Both the position numbers and the translations under genes were made by a program. Of a stretch of 64,000 bases of DNA, positions 1 to 8,569 are shown in pieces (the first letter of the stretch is position 1; each line of letters opens with the position of its first letter). This DNA is from Zoogloea sp041917255 (GTDB lineage: Bacteria > Pseudomonadota > Gammaproteobacteria > Burkholderiales > Rhodocyclaceae). The stretch spans positions 62,001 to 126,000 of the forward strand of contig JAYRYA010000008.1 in assembly GCA_041917255.1 (NCBI GenBank), written 5' to 3'. Below the pieces are notes generated by a model. It was not told where the DNA came from, made no database searches, and saw only the letters and a program-made list of their open reading frames with translations.

Positions 1-39
1 GGTGGCGGAGCGGATTCTTCCGGCACAGGCCATGCTTAA
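1..39 (+). CDS. C-terminal tail of upstream gene, probably isoprenyl transferase UppS (partial)
   Basis: Frame 1 is open from the window edge to a TAA at 37-39 and overlaps the start of cdsA by 8 bp. In many betaproteobacteria the gene directly before cdsA is uppS (undecaprenyl diphosphate synthase). Only about twelve residues are visible and they carry no diagnostic motif, so the identity is inferred purely from gene order. Confidence 0.35.
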   Translation, partial: GGGADSSGTGHA

Positions 40-859
40 AGCGCGGGTCATCACCGCGATATTCCTGCTTGCAGGTCTGCTCTGCGCGCTTTTCCTGCTG
101 CCGTCGTCGGGATGGCTGGCTTTCGTATCCGTCATCTGCGCTGTGGCTGCCCATGAATGGGGCGGCATCGTTGGCTATCAGGGCGCGCGTCGCTGGATCT
201 ACGCATTGCTTCTGGGCGCGTTGTGTCTCTTTGGCGGGCTGGTGGCAGGCCTGCACCGGGACGACACCGTTGCTCCCTTCAATCTGGTTCCCGCGTACGC
301 GCTTAGCGCGCTGTTCTGGATCGTGTGTGTGCCGTTCTGGCTGCGAGCCCGCTGGGCGCTGCCCGGTGCGGGTGCCGCGGCGCTGGTGGGTTTCGTGCTG
401 TTGATTCCGCCCAGCCTCGCGATGATTCATCTGCGTCTGCTGAGCCCGTGGCTGCTGCTGGGTGTGATGGCCTCGGTGTGGATCGCGGACATCGCCGCCT
501 ATTTCACCGGCCGTGCCTTCGGGCGGCGCAAGTTGGCACCGTCGATCAGCCCAGGCAAGAGCTGGGAAGGCGCCTACGGTGCCGTCGCGGGCGTCGTGAT
601 CTACGGGCTGGTCTGTCTCACAAATTTCCTGCCCCATGGGTTGGCTGGCGTGCAGTTGGTGTTCGCAACCATCGGGCTCGCGGCTTTCACCGGAATCAGC
701 ATCATCGGCGACCTGTTCGAGTCGATGCTCAAACGTCAGGCCGGCGTAAAAGATAGCGGAACATTGCTCCCCGGTCACGGCGGTGTTCTCGACCGGATCG
801 ACAGCCTCACCTCGACTCTTCCGCTGGCGGGTCTGCTGGCCCTCTGGTTCGCCCGGTAA
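32..859 (+). CDS. cdsA: Phosphatidate cytidylyltransferase CdsA
   Basis: Makes CDP-diacylglycerol from phosphatidic acid and CTP at the inner membrane, the branch point for all phospholipids. The 275-residue protein is built of hydrophobic segments and ends with the CDP-alcohol signature: KDSG, then PGHGGVLDRIDS at about residues 247-258, close to the C-terminus as in the family. I chose ATG 32 rather than the in-frame GTG at 2 because family members start right at the first membrane helix (MLKARVITA). It is followed after 3 nt by dxr, so the two are almost certainly cotranscribed. Confidence 0.95.
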   Translation: MLKARVITAIFLLAGLLCALFLLPSSGWLAFVSVICAVAAHEWGGIVGYQGARRWIYALLLGALCLFGGLVAGLHRDDTVAPFNLVPAYALSALFWIVCVPFWLRARWALPGAGAAALVGFVLLIPPSLAMIHLRLLSPWLLLGVMASVWIADIAAYFTGRAFGRRKLAPSISPGKSWEGAYGAVAGVVIYGLVCLTNFLPHGLAGVQLVFATIGLAAFTGISIIGDLFESMLKRQAGVKDSGTLLPGHGGVLDRIDSLTSTLPLAGLLALWFAR

Positions 860-862
860 GCC

Positions 863-2056
863 ATGGTTTCGAATAAAAAGTTCATCACCGTTCTCGGTGC
901 GACCGGTTCGATTGGGGTCAGCACCCTTGATGTGGTCGCGCGCCACCCTGAGCGCTATGGTGTTTTCGCCCTCACGGCGCATCGTCAGGTGGGCAAGCTG
1001 TTCGAGCAGTGTCTCCAGCACCGCCCGGCGTATGCAGTGCTTGATCGTCCCGAGGATGCGCAGGCCTTGCAGGCTCGCCTGGATGCCGCGGGCTGCTGTA
1101 CCGAGGTGCTCACCGGTGCCGAGTCGCTGGTGGCGGTCGCTGCCGCGCCCGAGGTGGATATGGTGATGGCCGCCATTGTGGGTGCCGCCGGCCTTGTTCC
1201 GACCCTCGCCGCTGCGCGGGCAGGGAAGCGCATCCTGCTGGCCAACAAGGAGGCGTTGGTAATGTCCGGCGCACTCTTCATGCAGGAGGTCGCAGCCAGC
1301 GGCGCGACGCTGCTGCCCATCGACAGTGAGCACAATGCGATCTTTCAGGCGTTGCCGAGTGGATTCCGTCAAGGCGTGGATGGCATCGAAGTCACGCGCA
1401 TCCTGCTCACCGCGTCGGGCGGCCCGTTCCGCCGCAAACCAGTGGATGAGCTCGCCGCCGTGACGCCGGAGATGGCGTGTGCTCATCCTAACTGGGTGAT
1501 GGGGCGCAAGATTTCCGTGGATTCGGCAACCATGATGAACAAGGGCCTCGAGGTTATCGAGGCTCATTGGCTGTTTGGTGCGCCCGCCGAGCGGATTGAG
1601 GTGGTGATCCATCCGGAAAGCGTGATTCACTCGATGGTGGCTTACGTGGATGGCTCCGTGCTTGCCCAGCTTGGCAATCCTGACATGCGGACCCCCATCG
1701 CCCACGCGATGGCCTATCCCGAGCGGGTCGATGCCGGCGTCAGGCCGCTCGATCTGTTTGCAGTGGGGCAACTCAATTTTGAGCGCCCCGATCTGCAGCG
1801 TTTCCCCTGTCTCGCGCTGGCTTACCGCGCGCTGGATCAGGGTGGCATCGCGCCAGCGGTGCTCAATGCGGCCAACGAAGTTGCCGTCGGCGAATTCCTC
1901 GCGGGTGGACTGCGCTTCGACCGGATTGCCGGTGTGATCGCCGCCACCCTCGACGTGATTGAGGCGCGGGCTGCGGATTCTCTCGAGATCGTCCTGGACG
2001 CGGATCGTCACGCCCGTCAGGTGGCGGGCGATCTCGTGCGTCAGTATTGCTCGTGA
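863..2056 (+). CDS. dxr: 1-deoxy-D-xylulose-5-phosphate reductoisomerase
   Basis: Second step of the MEP isoprenoid pathway: converts DXP to 2-C-methyl-D-erythritol 4-phosphate using NADPH and a divalent metal in the cytoplasm. The 397-residue length is typical. Residues 12-18 (GATGSIG) form the NADPH-binding loop, followed by the LLPIDSEHN metal/substrate motif and the SGGPFR substrate loop, with the HPNWVMGRKISVDSATMMNK region intact. It lies between cdsA and rseP, the usual betaproteobacterial order. The start is ATG at 863 directly behind the cdsA stop. Confidence 0.97.
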   Translation: MVSNKKFITVLGATGSIGVSTLDVVARHPERYGVFALTAHRQVGKLFEQCLQHRPAYAVLDRPEDAQALQARLDAAGCCTEVLTGAESLVAVAAAPEVDMVMAAIVGAAGLVPTLAAARAGKRILLANKEALVMSGALFMQEVAASGATLLPIDSEHNAIFQALPSGFRQGVDGIEVTRILLTASGGPFRRKPVDELAAVTPEMACAHPNWVMGRKISVDSATMMNKGLEVIEAHWLFGAPAERIEVVIHPESVIHSMVAYVDGSVLAQLGNPDMRTPIAHAMAYPERVDAGVRPLDLFAVGQLNFERPDLQRFPCLALAYRALDQGGIAPAVLNAANEVAVGEFLAGGLRFDRIAGVIAATLDVIEARAADSLEIVLDADRHARQVAGDLVRQYCS

Positions 2057-2105
2057 CCGGAGCGCTTCAGGCCATGGCGCGCCGGATTGCCGGTGAGGGT
2101 GTTCG

Positions 2106-3470
2106 ATGAATCTGCTCGATTACGTCCTGCCTTTTGTCGTTGCGCTGGGCGTGCTGATCATTGTCCATGAGTTCGGCCACTACATCGTCGCGCGTCTTTG
2201 CGGTGTGAAGGTGCTCCGTTTCTCGCTGGGTTTCGGCAAGGTATTGTTCATGCGGCGTTTCGGCGCCGATCAGACCGAGTGGGCGCTGTCGGCCTTTCCC
2301 CTTGGCGGCTACGTCAAGATGCTCGACGAGCGGGAGGCGCCGGTACCCGCCGAAGCGTTGCATCGCGCGTTCAACCGCCAGTCGGTGTGGCGCCGGATCG
2401 CCATTGTAGCCGCCGGGCCGCTCGCCAATTTTGTGCTGGCGATCGCGTTGTACTGGGGGCTTTACTCGAGTGGTGTCGAAGAGCTGCGTGCGCGCATCGG
2501 GGAGCCGCCACCCCAGAGCCAGGCTGCGCTGGCGGGCTTTCAGGAGGGCGAGCTAGTGCGCTCGGTGAACGGCGATGCGGTACAGACCTGGACCGAATTT
2601 CGCTGGCACCTGCTCAACGACGCCCTGGAACGACGCAGTGTCGCCATCGAGACCATCAACGGGCAGAATGAAATCGCTTTCCGTAAGCTGGAGCTTGCGG
2701 GCATTGATGTGGACCAGAGTCAAAACGACGTGGCGAGCCAGCTTGGCCTGCGTCTATATCGTCCGAAGCTGCCCGCCATACTGGGTCAGTTGAGCGCTGA
2801 CGGTGCAGCGGCTGCGGCGGGTCTGCTGGCGGGTGATCGGGTTGTGCGGATTGGCGAGAAGCCCGTGGACAGCTGGTCGGATCTGGTTGCCAGCGTGCGT
2901 GATGCGGCTGGCCAGACCCTCGACGTGGAAGTGCAACGCGGCGGCAGCACACTGGTCGTGCAGCTTGTACCAAAAGCCTTCGAAGAGAATGGCCGGACCA
3001 TCGGACGGATCGGCGTGGCGATGGCCGACGCCGAAGGGCAGCGCGACCTGATGTTCGTCACTGTGCGCTACGGGATCGCCGAGGCGCTCAGCAAGGGCAT
3101 TGACCAGACCTGGGAGACCGCGTCGATGAGTCTGTCGGTGATGGGGCGCATGATCGTCGGTGAAGTGTCGGTCAAGAATCTTAGCGGGCCAGTGACGATC
3201 GCCGATTTTGCCGGCCAGTCGGCCCGCATGGGATGGCCCCATTACATCAAGTTTCTTGCGCTCATCAGCATCAGCCTGGGGGTTCTCAATCTGCTGCCGG
3301 TGCCCGTGCTGGACGGCGGACACTTGCTGTATTATGTGATCGAGATCATCAAGGGCGGCCCGGTTTCCGAACGCGTCATGGAAATCGGACAGCAGATTGG
3401 AATGGCTCTGCTGGCGGCGCTAATGGCTTTTGCCTTCTACAACGACATCAACCGCCTTGTTGCTAGCTGA
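2106..3470 (+). CDS. rseP: Site-2 intramembrane zinc metalloprotease RseP
   Basis: Cleaves membrane-embedded substrates; in E. coli it cuts anti-sigma factor RseA after DegS to release the envelope-stress sigma factor, and removes leftover signal peptides. The zinc motif HEFGH is at residues 21-25 in the first membrane helix and the second active-site motif LDGGH at about 402-406. Two PDZ-like domains lie between (roughly 115-310), the second with the core LLAGDRVVRI. The length of 454 residues is standard. It sits directly upstream of bamA (6 nt gap), linking envelope stress and outer-membrane assembly. A 49-nt leader separates it from dxr. Confidence 0.96.
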   Translation: MNLLDYVLPFVVALGVLIIVHEFGHYIVARLCGVKVLRFSLGFGKVLFMRRFGADQTEWALSAFPLGGYVKMLDEREAPVPAEALHRAFNRQSVWRRIAIVAAGPLANFVLAIALYWGLYSSGVEELRARIGEPPPQSQAALAGFQEGELVRSVNGDAVQTWTEFRWHLLNDALERRSVAIETINGQNEIAFRKLELAGIDVDQSQNDVASQLGLRLYRPKLPAILGQLSADGAAAAAGLLAGDRVVRIGEKPVDSWSDLVASVRDAAGQTLDVEVQRGGSTLVVQLVPKAFEENGRTIGRIGVAMADAEGQRDLMFVTVRYGIAEALSKGIDQTWETASMSLSVMGRMIVGEVSVKNLSGPVTIADFAGQSARMGWPHYIKFLALISISLGVLNLLPVPVLDGGHLLYYVIEIIKGGPVSERVMEIGQQIGMALLAALMAFAFYNDINRLVAS

Positions 3471-3476
3471 AATCGG

Positions 3477-5771
3477 ATGAAATCCACGCTCCTCTCCGGG
3501 GTGATTGCCGCGCTTTTCGCTGCTTCGCCCGCCTTGGCTTTCGAGCCTTTCGTTGTCAAAGACATTCGCGTTGAAGGGATCCAGCGGACCGAAGCAGGGA
3601 CGGTATTCAGTTATCTCCCGGTGAAGGTGGGTGAGCGCTTCTCGGAAGACAAGGCATCCCAGGCGATCAAGTCGCTATTTGCCACAGGCTTCTTCAAGGA
3701 TGTGCGGATCGAGGTCGAGAACGATGTGATCATCGTTCTGGTGGACGAGCGGCCCGCGATTTCCCAGATCGACTTCGTCGGCACCAAGGAATTCGAAAAA
3801 GACGCGCTGAAGAAGGGCCTGAAGGAAGTCGGCCTGGCGGAATCCCGCATCTTCGACCGCGCCGTGCTCGAGCGTGCCGAACAGGAACTAAAGCGCCAGT
3901 ATCTCGCCAAGGGTCTGTACGGTGTGCAGATCACCACCACGGTTACCCCCCTCGAGCGCAACCGGGTGGGCGTGAACTTCAATGTGGTGGAAGGCGAAGC
4001 AGCCAAGATTCGTCAGATCAGCATCATCGGCAACAAAGCGTTCAAGGAGAAGGAGCTTATCGAGCTGTTTTCCCTGACTACGCCTGGCTGGTTTACCTGG
4101 TTCTCGAAGAGCGACCAGTATTCCAAACCCAAATTGTCCGGCGACATCGAAAGCCTGCGCTCCTTCTATCTGAACCGGGGTTATCTGGACTTCAGCATTG
4201 AGTCTACCCAGGTGTCGATCACGCCCGACAAGAAAGATATCTACATCACCCTCAGCATCTCCGAGGGAGAGAAGTACACGGTTTCCGACGTCAAGCTCGC
4301 GGGCAACATGGCAGTACCTGAAGCGGAGCTGCAGAAGCTCGTCAAGCTCAAGGCCGGCGACACCTTCGTACGGGATTCGGTGACTGCCACCACGAAGGCG
4401 ATCAGCGAGCGGCTTGGTAATGACGGCTACGCCTTCGCCAACGTGAATGCAGCTCCCGAGGTGGATAAGGCCAAGCGCGAGGTCGCCTTCACGTTCTTCG
4501 TCGATCCGGGGCGGCGCGTCTATGTGCGCAAGATCAATTTCTCGGGCAACGCGCGAACCCGTGACGAGGTGATCCGTCGCGAGATCCGCCAGATGGAGGG
4601 CGCGTGGTATGACGGTGCGGCGATCAATCGCTCCAAGGCCCGTCTTGATCGCCTCGGCTACTTCGAGGAAGTCACGATCGAAACCCCCGCAGTACCGGGT
4701 TCCACCGATCAGGTGGATGCCAACTTCAGCGTCAAGGAGCGCGCCACCGGCAACCTGATGCTCGGCGCCGGCTTCTCCAGCGCAGAAAAGGTGATCCTCT
4801 CCGGCTCCATCGCCCAGCAGAACCTCTTTGGCACCGGTAACGCAATGACCTTGCAGGTGAACACCGGCCGCATCAACAAGACGGTTGCGCTGTCGTTCAC
4901 AAACCCGTACTGGACCATCGACGGCATCAGCATGGGTTGGGACATCTACCAGCGCAACGTCGATCCAACCTCCCTGTCGGTGGCAACCTACAAGTCGTCC
5001 TCGATCGGTGCAGGCCTGCGCTTCGGCTATCCGATTGCGGAGGACGACCGGATCAACTTTGGCTTGGCGGTTGACCAGACCACCATCAAGGTCTTCGATA
5101 CCAGCCCGGCGCCTTACGTCAACTTCGTTAACACCTTTGGCGATACCGCGAGAAGCCTGGTGGCTACCGCAGGTTGGGCGCGGGATCGTCGCGACAGCTT
5201 CCTGTATCCGACGTCGGGTGTCTATCAACGTGCGTCTCTCGAGGTTGCCACCCCCGCGCTCGACATGCGCTATGTCCGCGGCAGCTACCAACACCAATAT
5301 TGGATTCCCTTCGGTGGCGGCTATGCGCTGATGCTGAATGGCGATCTCGGCTACGCCCATGGCTACGACGGCAAGGAATTGCCGTTCTACAAAAACTTTT
5401 ACGCTGGCGGTATCGGCTCTGTGCGGGGTTATCAGCAGAGCACGCTCGGCCCCCATTACACCGACAGCAACGGCTACGTGCGAGCCCTCGGTGGCAACCG
5501 TCGGGTGGTGGGTAACGTGGAGTATTATTTCCCGATGCCCGGCGGCGGCGGCAAGGACAAGTCCATGCGCCTTTCGCTGTTTGGTGACGCGGGCTATGTC
5601 TGGGGTGCGGACGACAAGGTTCGGGCTTCGGATTTGCGGTACAGTGCCGGGTTGGCGTTCAGTTGGAGTTCCCCGGTCGGCCCGCTCAAGTTCAGTCTGG
5701 GCCAGGCTCTCAAGAAAGAGGACGGGGATAAGACGCAAAAATTCCAGTTCCAGTTGGGTACGGTTTTCTGA
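3477..5771 (+). CDS. bamA: Outer membrane protein assembly factor BamA
   Basis: Central Omp85 component of the BAM complex, which folds beta-barrel proteins into the outer membrane. The 764-residue protein has a signal peptide (cleavage after about residue 21, ASPALA), five POTRA domains in the N-terminal half (starting with VKDIRVEGIQRTEAG), and a C-terminal 16-strand barrel. The barrel contains the conserved loop-6 motif VRGY (in GSVRGYQQS) and ends in a C-terminal phenylalanine (QLGTVF), the outer-membrane targeting signal. The next gene encodes the periplasmic chaperone Skp, which feeds clients to this complex. Confidence 0.97.
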   Translation: MKSTLLSGVIAALFAASPALAFEPFVVKDIRVEGIQRTEAGTVFSYLPVKVGERFSEDKASQAIKSLFATGFFKDVRIEVENDVIIVLVDERPAISQIDFVGTKEFEKDALKKGLKEVGLAESRIFDRAVLERAEQELKRQYLAKGLYGVQITTTVTPLERNRVGVNFNVVEGEAAKIRQISIIGNKAFKEKELIELFSLTTPGWFTWFSKSDQYSKPKLSGDIESLRSFYLNRGYLDFSIESTQVSITPDKKDIYITLSISEGEKYTVSDVKLAGNMAVPEAELQKLVKLKAGDTFVRDSVTATTKAISERLGNDGYAFANVNAAPEVDKAKREVAFTFFVDPGRRVYVRKINFSGNARTRDEVIRREIRQMEGAWYDGAAINRSKARLDRLGYFEEVTIETPAVPGSTDQVDANFSVKERATGNLMLGAGFSSAEKVILSGSIAQQNLFGTGNAMTLQVNTGRINKTVALSFTNPYWTIDGISMGWDIYQRNVDPTSLSVATYKSSSIGAGLRFGYPIAEDDRINFGLAVDQTTIKVFDTSPAPYVNFVNTFGDTARSLVATAGWARDRRDSFLYPTSGVYQRASLEVATPALDMRYVRGSYQHQYWIPFGGGYALMLNGDLGYAHGYDGKELPFYKNFYAGGIGSVRGYQQSTLGPHYTDSNGYVRALGGNRRVVGNVEYYFPMPGGGGKDKSMRLSLFGDAGYVWGADDKVRASDLRYSAGLAFSWSSPVGPLKFSLGQALKKEDGDKTQKFQFQLGTVF

Positions 5772-5805
5772 TTGCAGCCGTATCGGGTGCAGATGGAGGT
5801 TTCAG

Positions 5806-6309
5806 GTGAAAGGTATCGGTTTATCCACGCTCGCAGCGCTGCTGCTCGCAGCCTTTGCGCAGACGGCAGCGGCCGAGGTGAAGGTTGGGTTCGTCAATTC
5901 GGATCGGGTAATGAAGGAAGCACCGCCCGCCAAGCGTGCCCAGCAGAAGCTCGAGAAGGAATTCGAAAAGCGCGATCAGGATTTGCAGCGGATTGCCAAG
6001 CAGCTTCAGGGCATGCAGGAAGCCCTCGAGAAGAATGGCATGACAATGGCCGAGGGTGAGCGTCGCAACAAGGAGCGCGAGTTCAACGAACTCAATCGCG
6101 AATTCCAACGCAAGCAGCGTGAGTTCCGTGAAGACCTGAACCAGCGCCGCAATGAAGAGCTCGCCAGCGTGCTCGATCGGGCCAACAAGACGATCAAGCA
6201 GATCGCCGAGGCCGAGAAGTACGACATCATCTTCCAGGAAGCCGTCTACGCCAGCCCGCGCATCGACATCACCGACAAGGTGATCAAGGCGCTGACCGAA
6301 GCCAAGTAA
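5806..6309 (+). CDS. skp: Periplasmic chaperone Skp/OmpH
   Basis: Trimeric periplasmic chaperone that holds unfolded outer-membrane proteins for BamA. I chose GTG 5806 because a strong GGAGG ribosome site lies at 5795-5799 and the encoded N-terminus is a clean signal peptide ending TAAA before EVKVGFVNSDRV. The 167-residue product has the Skp pattern: a short beta-strand start, a long highly charged coiled-coil arm (about residues 45-125, rich in E, K, R, Q) and a C-terminal segment resembling the trimer body (YDIIFQEAVYAS). It is the usual partner between bamA and lpxD. Confidence 0.95.
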   Translation: MKGIGLSTLAALLLAAFAQTAAAEVKVGFVNSDRVMKEAPPAKRAQQKLEKEFEKRDQDLQRIAKQLQGMQEALEKNGMTMAEGERRNKEREFNELNREFQRKQREFREDLNQRRNEELASVLDRANKTIKQIAEAEKYDIIFQEAVYASPRIDITDKVIKALTEAK

Positions 6310-6319
6310 GCGCTCGCCG

Positions 6320-7342
6320 ATGGAGATATCCCTAGGCGAACTGGTCGCCCGGCTGGGCGGCGAACTGGTTGGCGACGCGACGATTCGTGTTCGCCAGATT
6401 GCTTCGCTGGAGACCGCGCGGCCCGGTGAGGTCGCGTTCCTCTCGAATCCGAAGCTGATTGCAGCGCTCGCGTCGAGTGGGGCGTCCGCGTTCATCCTGT
6501 CGCCCAAGGCGGCAGGACTCACTGATCGGGCCCGAATCCTTACGCCGGATCCTTACCTTTATTTCGCGCGCGCTGCGCAGTTGTTCAATCCGCCCAGGCG
6601 GCCTCCGGCCGGTGTTCATCCTTCGGCGGTGGTTGCGTCGTCGCTCCCTGCTTCGGTCTCGGTCGCGCCCCAGGTGGTGATCGGTGAGGGTTGTGAGATT
6701 GGCGAGAATTGCACTATCGGGGCTGGTTGCGTGCTGGGGGATGGTGTGCAGCTGGGGGCCGGTTCGCTGCTCCATGCTGGCGTGAAGATCTACGATCACT
6801 GCGCCATTGGTGCCCGTGCAGTGATCCACTCGGGGGCGGTGATCGGTGCGGATGGACTTGGGTTTGCGCGGGATGCCGACAAACACTGGGTCAAGATTCC
6901 CCAGATCGGTCGAGTCATCATCGGTGACGATGTAGAGATCGGTGCCAACACGACCATCGACCGCGGGGCTCTGGACGACACGGTTATCGGTCATGGCGTG
7001 AAGCTCGACAACCTCATCCATGTGGCGCATAACTGCCGGATCGGCGACGACGCGATCATGGCGGCGATGGCGGGCCTGGCCGGTAGCACGGCAATTGGCA
7101 AACGCGTGATGGTGGGCGGCAAAGCCGGCTTTGCGGGGCATCTTTCGGTTGCCGATGACGTGACCGTCTCCGCTGACACCAACGTCACCAAGAGCATTGA
7201 CAAGGCCGGTGTTTATACATCGACCCTGCCTTTGCAGGCCCACGCAGACTGGATCAGAAATTTCTCCCATCTGCGTCGTCTCGACGCGATGGCCGAGCGG
7301 CTGCGCGAACTCGAGAAGAAGCTCGGCGCCAAGGAATCATGA
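6320..7342 (+). CDS. lpxD: UDP-3-O-acylglucosamine N-acyltransferase LpxD
   Basis: Third step of lipid A synthesis: transfers an R-3-hydroxyacyl chain from acyl-ACP to the 2-amino group of UDP-3-O-acylglucosamine in the cytoplasm. The 340 residues comprise an N-terminal uridine-binding domain (about 1-100), a left-handed beta-helix of hexapeptide repeats (about 105-290, e.g. VVIGEGCEIGENCTIG) and a C-terminal helix (LRRLDAMAERLRELEKKLG). The catalytic histidine lies in HVAHNCRIGDD. It starts at ATG 6320, 10 nt behind skp, and is followed by fabZ. Confidence 0.97.
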   Translation: MEISLGELVARLGGELVGDATIRVRQIASLETARPGEVAFLSNPKLIAALASSGASAFILSPKAAGLTDRARILTPDPYLYFARAAQLFNPPRRPPAGVHPSAVVASSLPASVSVAPQVVIGEGCEIGENCTIGAGCVLGDGVQLGAGSLLHAGVKIYDHCAIGARAVIHSGAVIGADGLGFARDADKHWVKIPQIGRVIIGDDVEIGANTTIDRGALDDTVIGHGVKLDNLIHVAHNCRIGDDAIMAAMAGLAGSTAIGKRVMVGGKAGFAGHLSVADDVTVSADTNVTKSIDKAGVYTSTLPLQAHADWIRNFSHLRRLDAMAERLRELEKKLGAKES

Positions 7343-7355
7343 GGGAGCAAGAACA

Positions 7356-7796
7356 ATGAGCATCATCGATATCAACGAGATCAAGAAATACATTCCGCAC
7401 CGTTACCCGTTCTTGCTGGTGGATCGCATTCTCGAACTCGAGGAAGGCAAGCGAGTCGTTGGCCTGAAGAACGTCACGGTGAACGAACCGTTCTTCCCCG
7501 GGCACTTTCCCCATAGCCCGGTTATGCCCGGCGTGCTGATCATTGAAGCCCTGGCCCAGGCGGCAGCGGTGTTGGCTTTCAAGACCGAGGGCACGATTCC
7601 CGATCCCGATGCGATGGTGTACTTTGCGTCCGTCGATAACGTTCGCTTCAAGCGGCCGGTGGTGCCCGGAGATCAGCTGATCCTCGAAGCGGAGATCGTC
7701 CGGACGATCCGCAACATCTGGAAGTTCAAGGGGGTTGCCCGCGTCGACGGCGAAGTGGCGACCGAAGCCGAGTTCATGTGTGCGATCAAGCGATGA
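7356..7796 (+). CDS. fabZ: 3-hydroxyacyl-ACP dehydratase FabZ
   Basis: Dehydrates 3-hydroxyacyl-ACP in fatty acid elongation and competes with lipid A synthesis for the same 3-hydroxyacyl-ACP pool, which explains its place between lpxD and lpxA. The 146-residue hot-dog fold enzyme has the catalytic motif HFPHSPVMPG followed by the conserved glutamate in LIIEALAQ, and the N-terminal HRYPFLLVDR. ATG 7356 was chosen because it gives the exact family length and follows a purine-rich GAGGGAG at 7341-7347. Longer in-frame extensions run into lpxD and lack homology to the family. Confidence 0.97.
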   Translation: MSIIDINEIKKYIPHRYPFLLVDRILELEEGKRVVGLKNVTVNEPFFPGHFPHSPVMPGVLIIEALAQAAAVLAFKTEGTIPDPDAMVYFASVDNVRFKRPVVPGDQLILEAEIVRTIRNIWKFKGVARVDGEVATEAEFMCAIKR

Positions 7797-8566
7797 GCAT
7801 CCATCCCACCGCCATTGTCCATCCTGGCGCCCGTATTGCCGACGGCGTACAGGTCGGGGCCTATTCGATCGTTGGCGAACACGTCGAGATCGCTGAGGGG
7901 TCATGGATCGGGCCGCATGTGGTCATCGAGGGCCACACGAAGATCGGTCGTGATAACCGGATCTTCCAGTTTTGCTCCATCGGCTCTGAGCCCCAGGACA
8001 AGAAATACGCCGCCGAGCCAACCCGCCTCGAGATTGGCGACGGCAACACGATCCGCGAGTTCTGCAGTTTCAGCACCGGCACGGTGCAGGATGGCGGACT
8101 GACCCGCGTCGGTAACAACAACTGGATCATGGCCTATGTGCATGTTGCCCACGACTGCATGGTCGGCGACAACACGATCTTTGCCAACAACGCGACCCTG
8201 GCCGGTCACGTGACCGTTGGGGACTGGGCGATCCTGGGGGGCTTCACCGGCGTGCATCAGTTCGTCCGTGTCGGTGCGCACAGCTTCTGCGGCGTCGGTA
8301 CGGTGCTGCTGCAGGATCTGCCGCCGTTCGTCACGGTGTCGGGCAATCCGGCCTCGCCCCACGGCATCAACAGCGAAGGTCTCAAGCGCCGGGGTTTCAG
8401 CGCAGACGGCATCGCCGCCATCAAGCGGGCCTACAAGACGCTGTACCGCAATGGCCTCACCCTCGACGAGGCCCGCAAGCAGATCGCGGAGGCCGCAGTC
8501 TCGGCGCCCGAGCTGCAGCAGTTTTCCGACTTCATCGCCGACTCCGGGCGTGGCATCGTTCGCTGA
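7793..8566 (+). CDS. lpxA: UDP-N-acetylglucosamine acyltransferase LpxA
   Basis: First step of lipid A synthesis: 3-O-acylation of UDP-GlcNAc by 3-hydroxyacyl-ACP. The 257-residue product is a trimeric left-handed beta-helix with many hexapeptide repeats from residue 5 (TAIVHPGARIADGVQVG). The catalytic histidine is in HVAHDCMVGD, and a C-terminal helical domain follows from about residue 190. The start ATG 7793 overlaps the fabZ stop as ATGA, so translation is coupled; the earlier ATG at 7778 would add five residues inside fabZ and is less likely. Confidence 0.97.
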   Translation: MSIHPTAIVHPGARIADGVQVGAYSIVGEHVEIAEGSWIGPHVVIEGHTKIGRDNRIFQFCSIGSEPQDKKYAAEPTRLEIGDGNTIREFCSFSTGTVQDGGLTRVGNNNWIMAYVHVAHDCMVGDNTIFANNATLAGHVTVGDWAILGGFTGVHQFVRVGAHSFCGVGTVLLQDLPPFVTVSGNPASPHGINSEGLKRRGFSADGIAAIKRAYKTLYRNGLTLDEARKQIAEAAVSAPELQQFSDFIADSGRGIVR

Positions 8567-8569
8567 TCC

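Noticed and set aside
3888..5738. A 616-residue open frame on the minus strand across bamA, and similar long antisense frames at 14,761-15,999, 17,562-19,679 and 29,949-31,850
   Set aside because: Each mirrors a well-supported gene on the other strand; their products are low-complexity and match no family. Long antisense frames are expected in GC-rich DNA.
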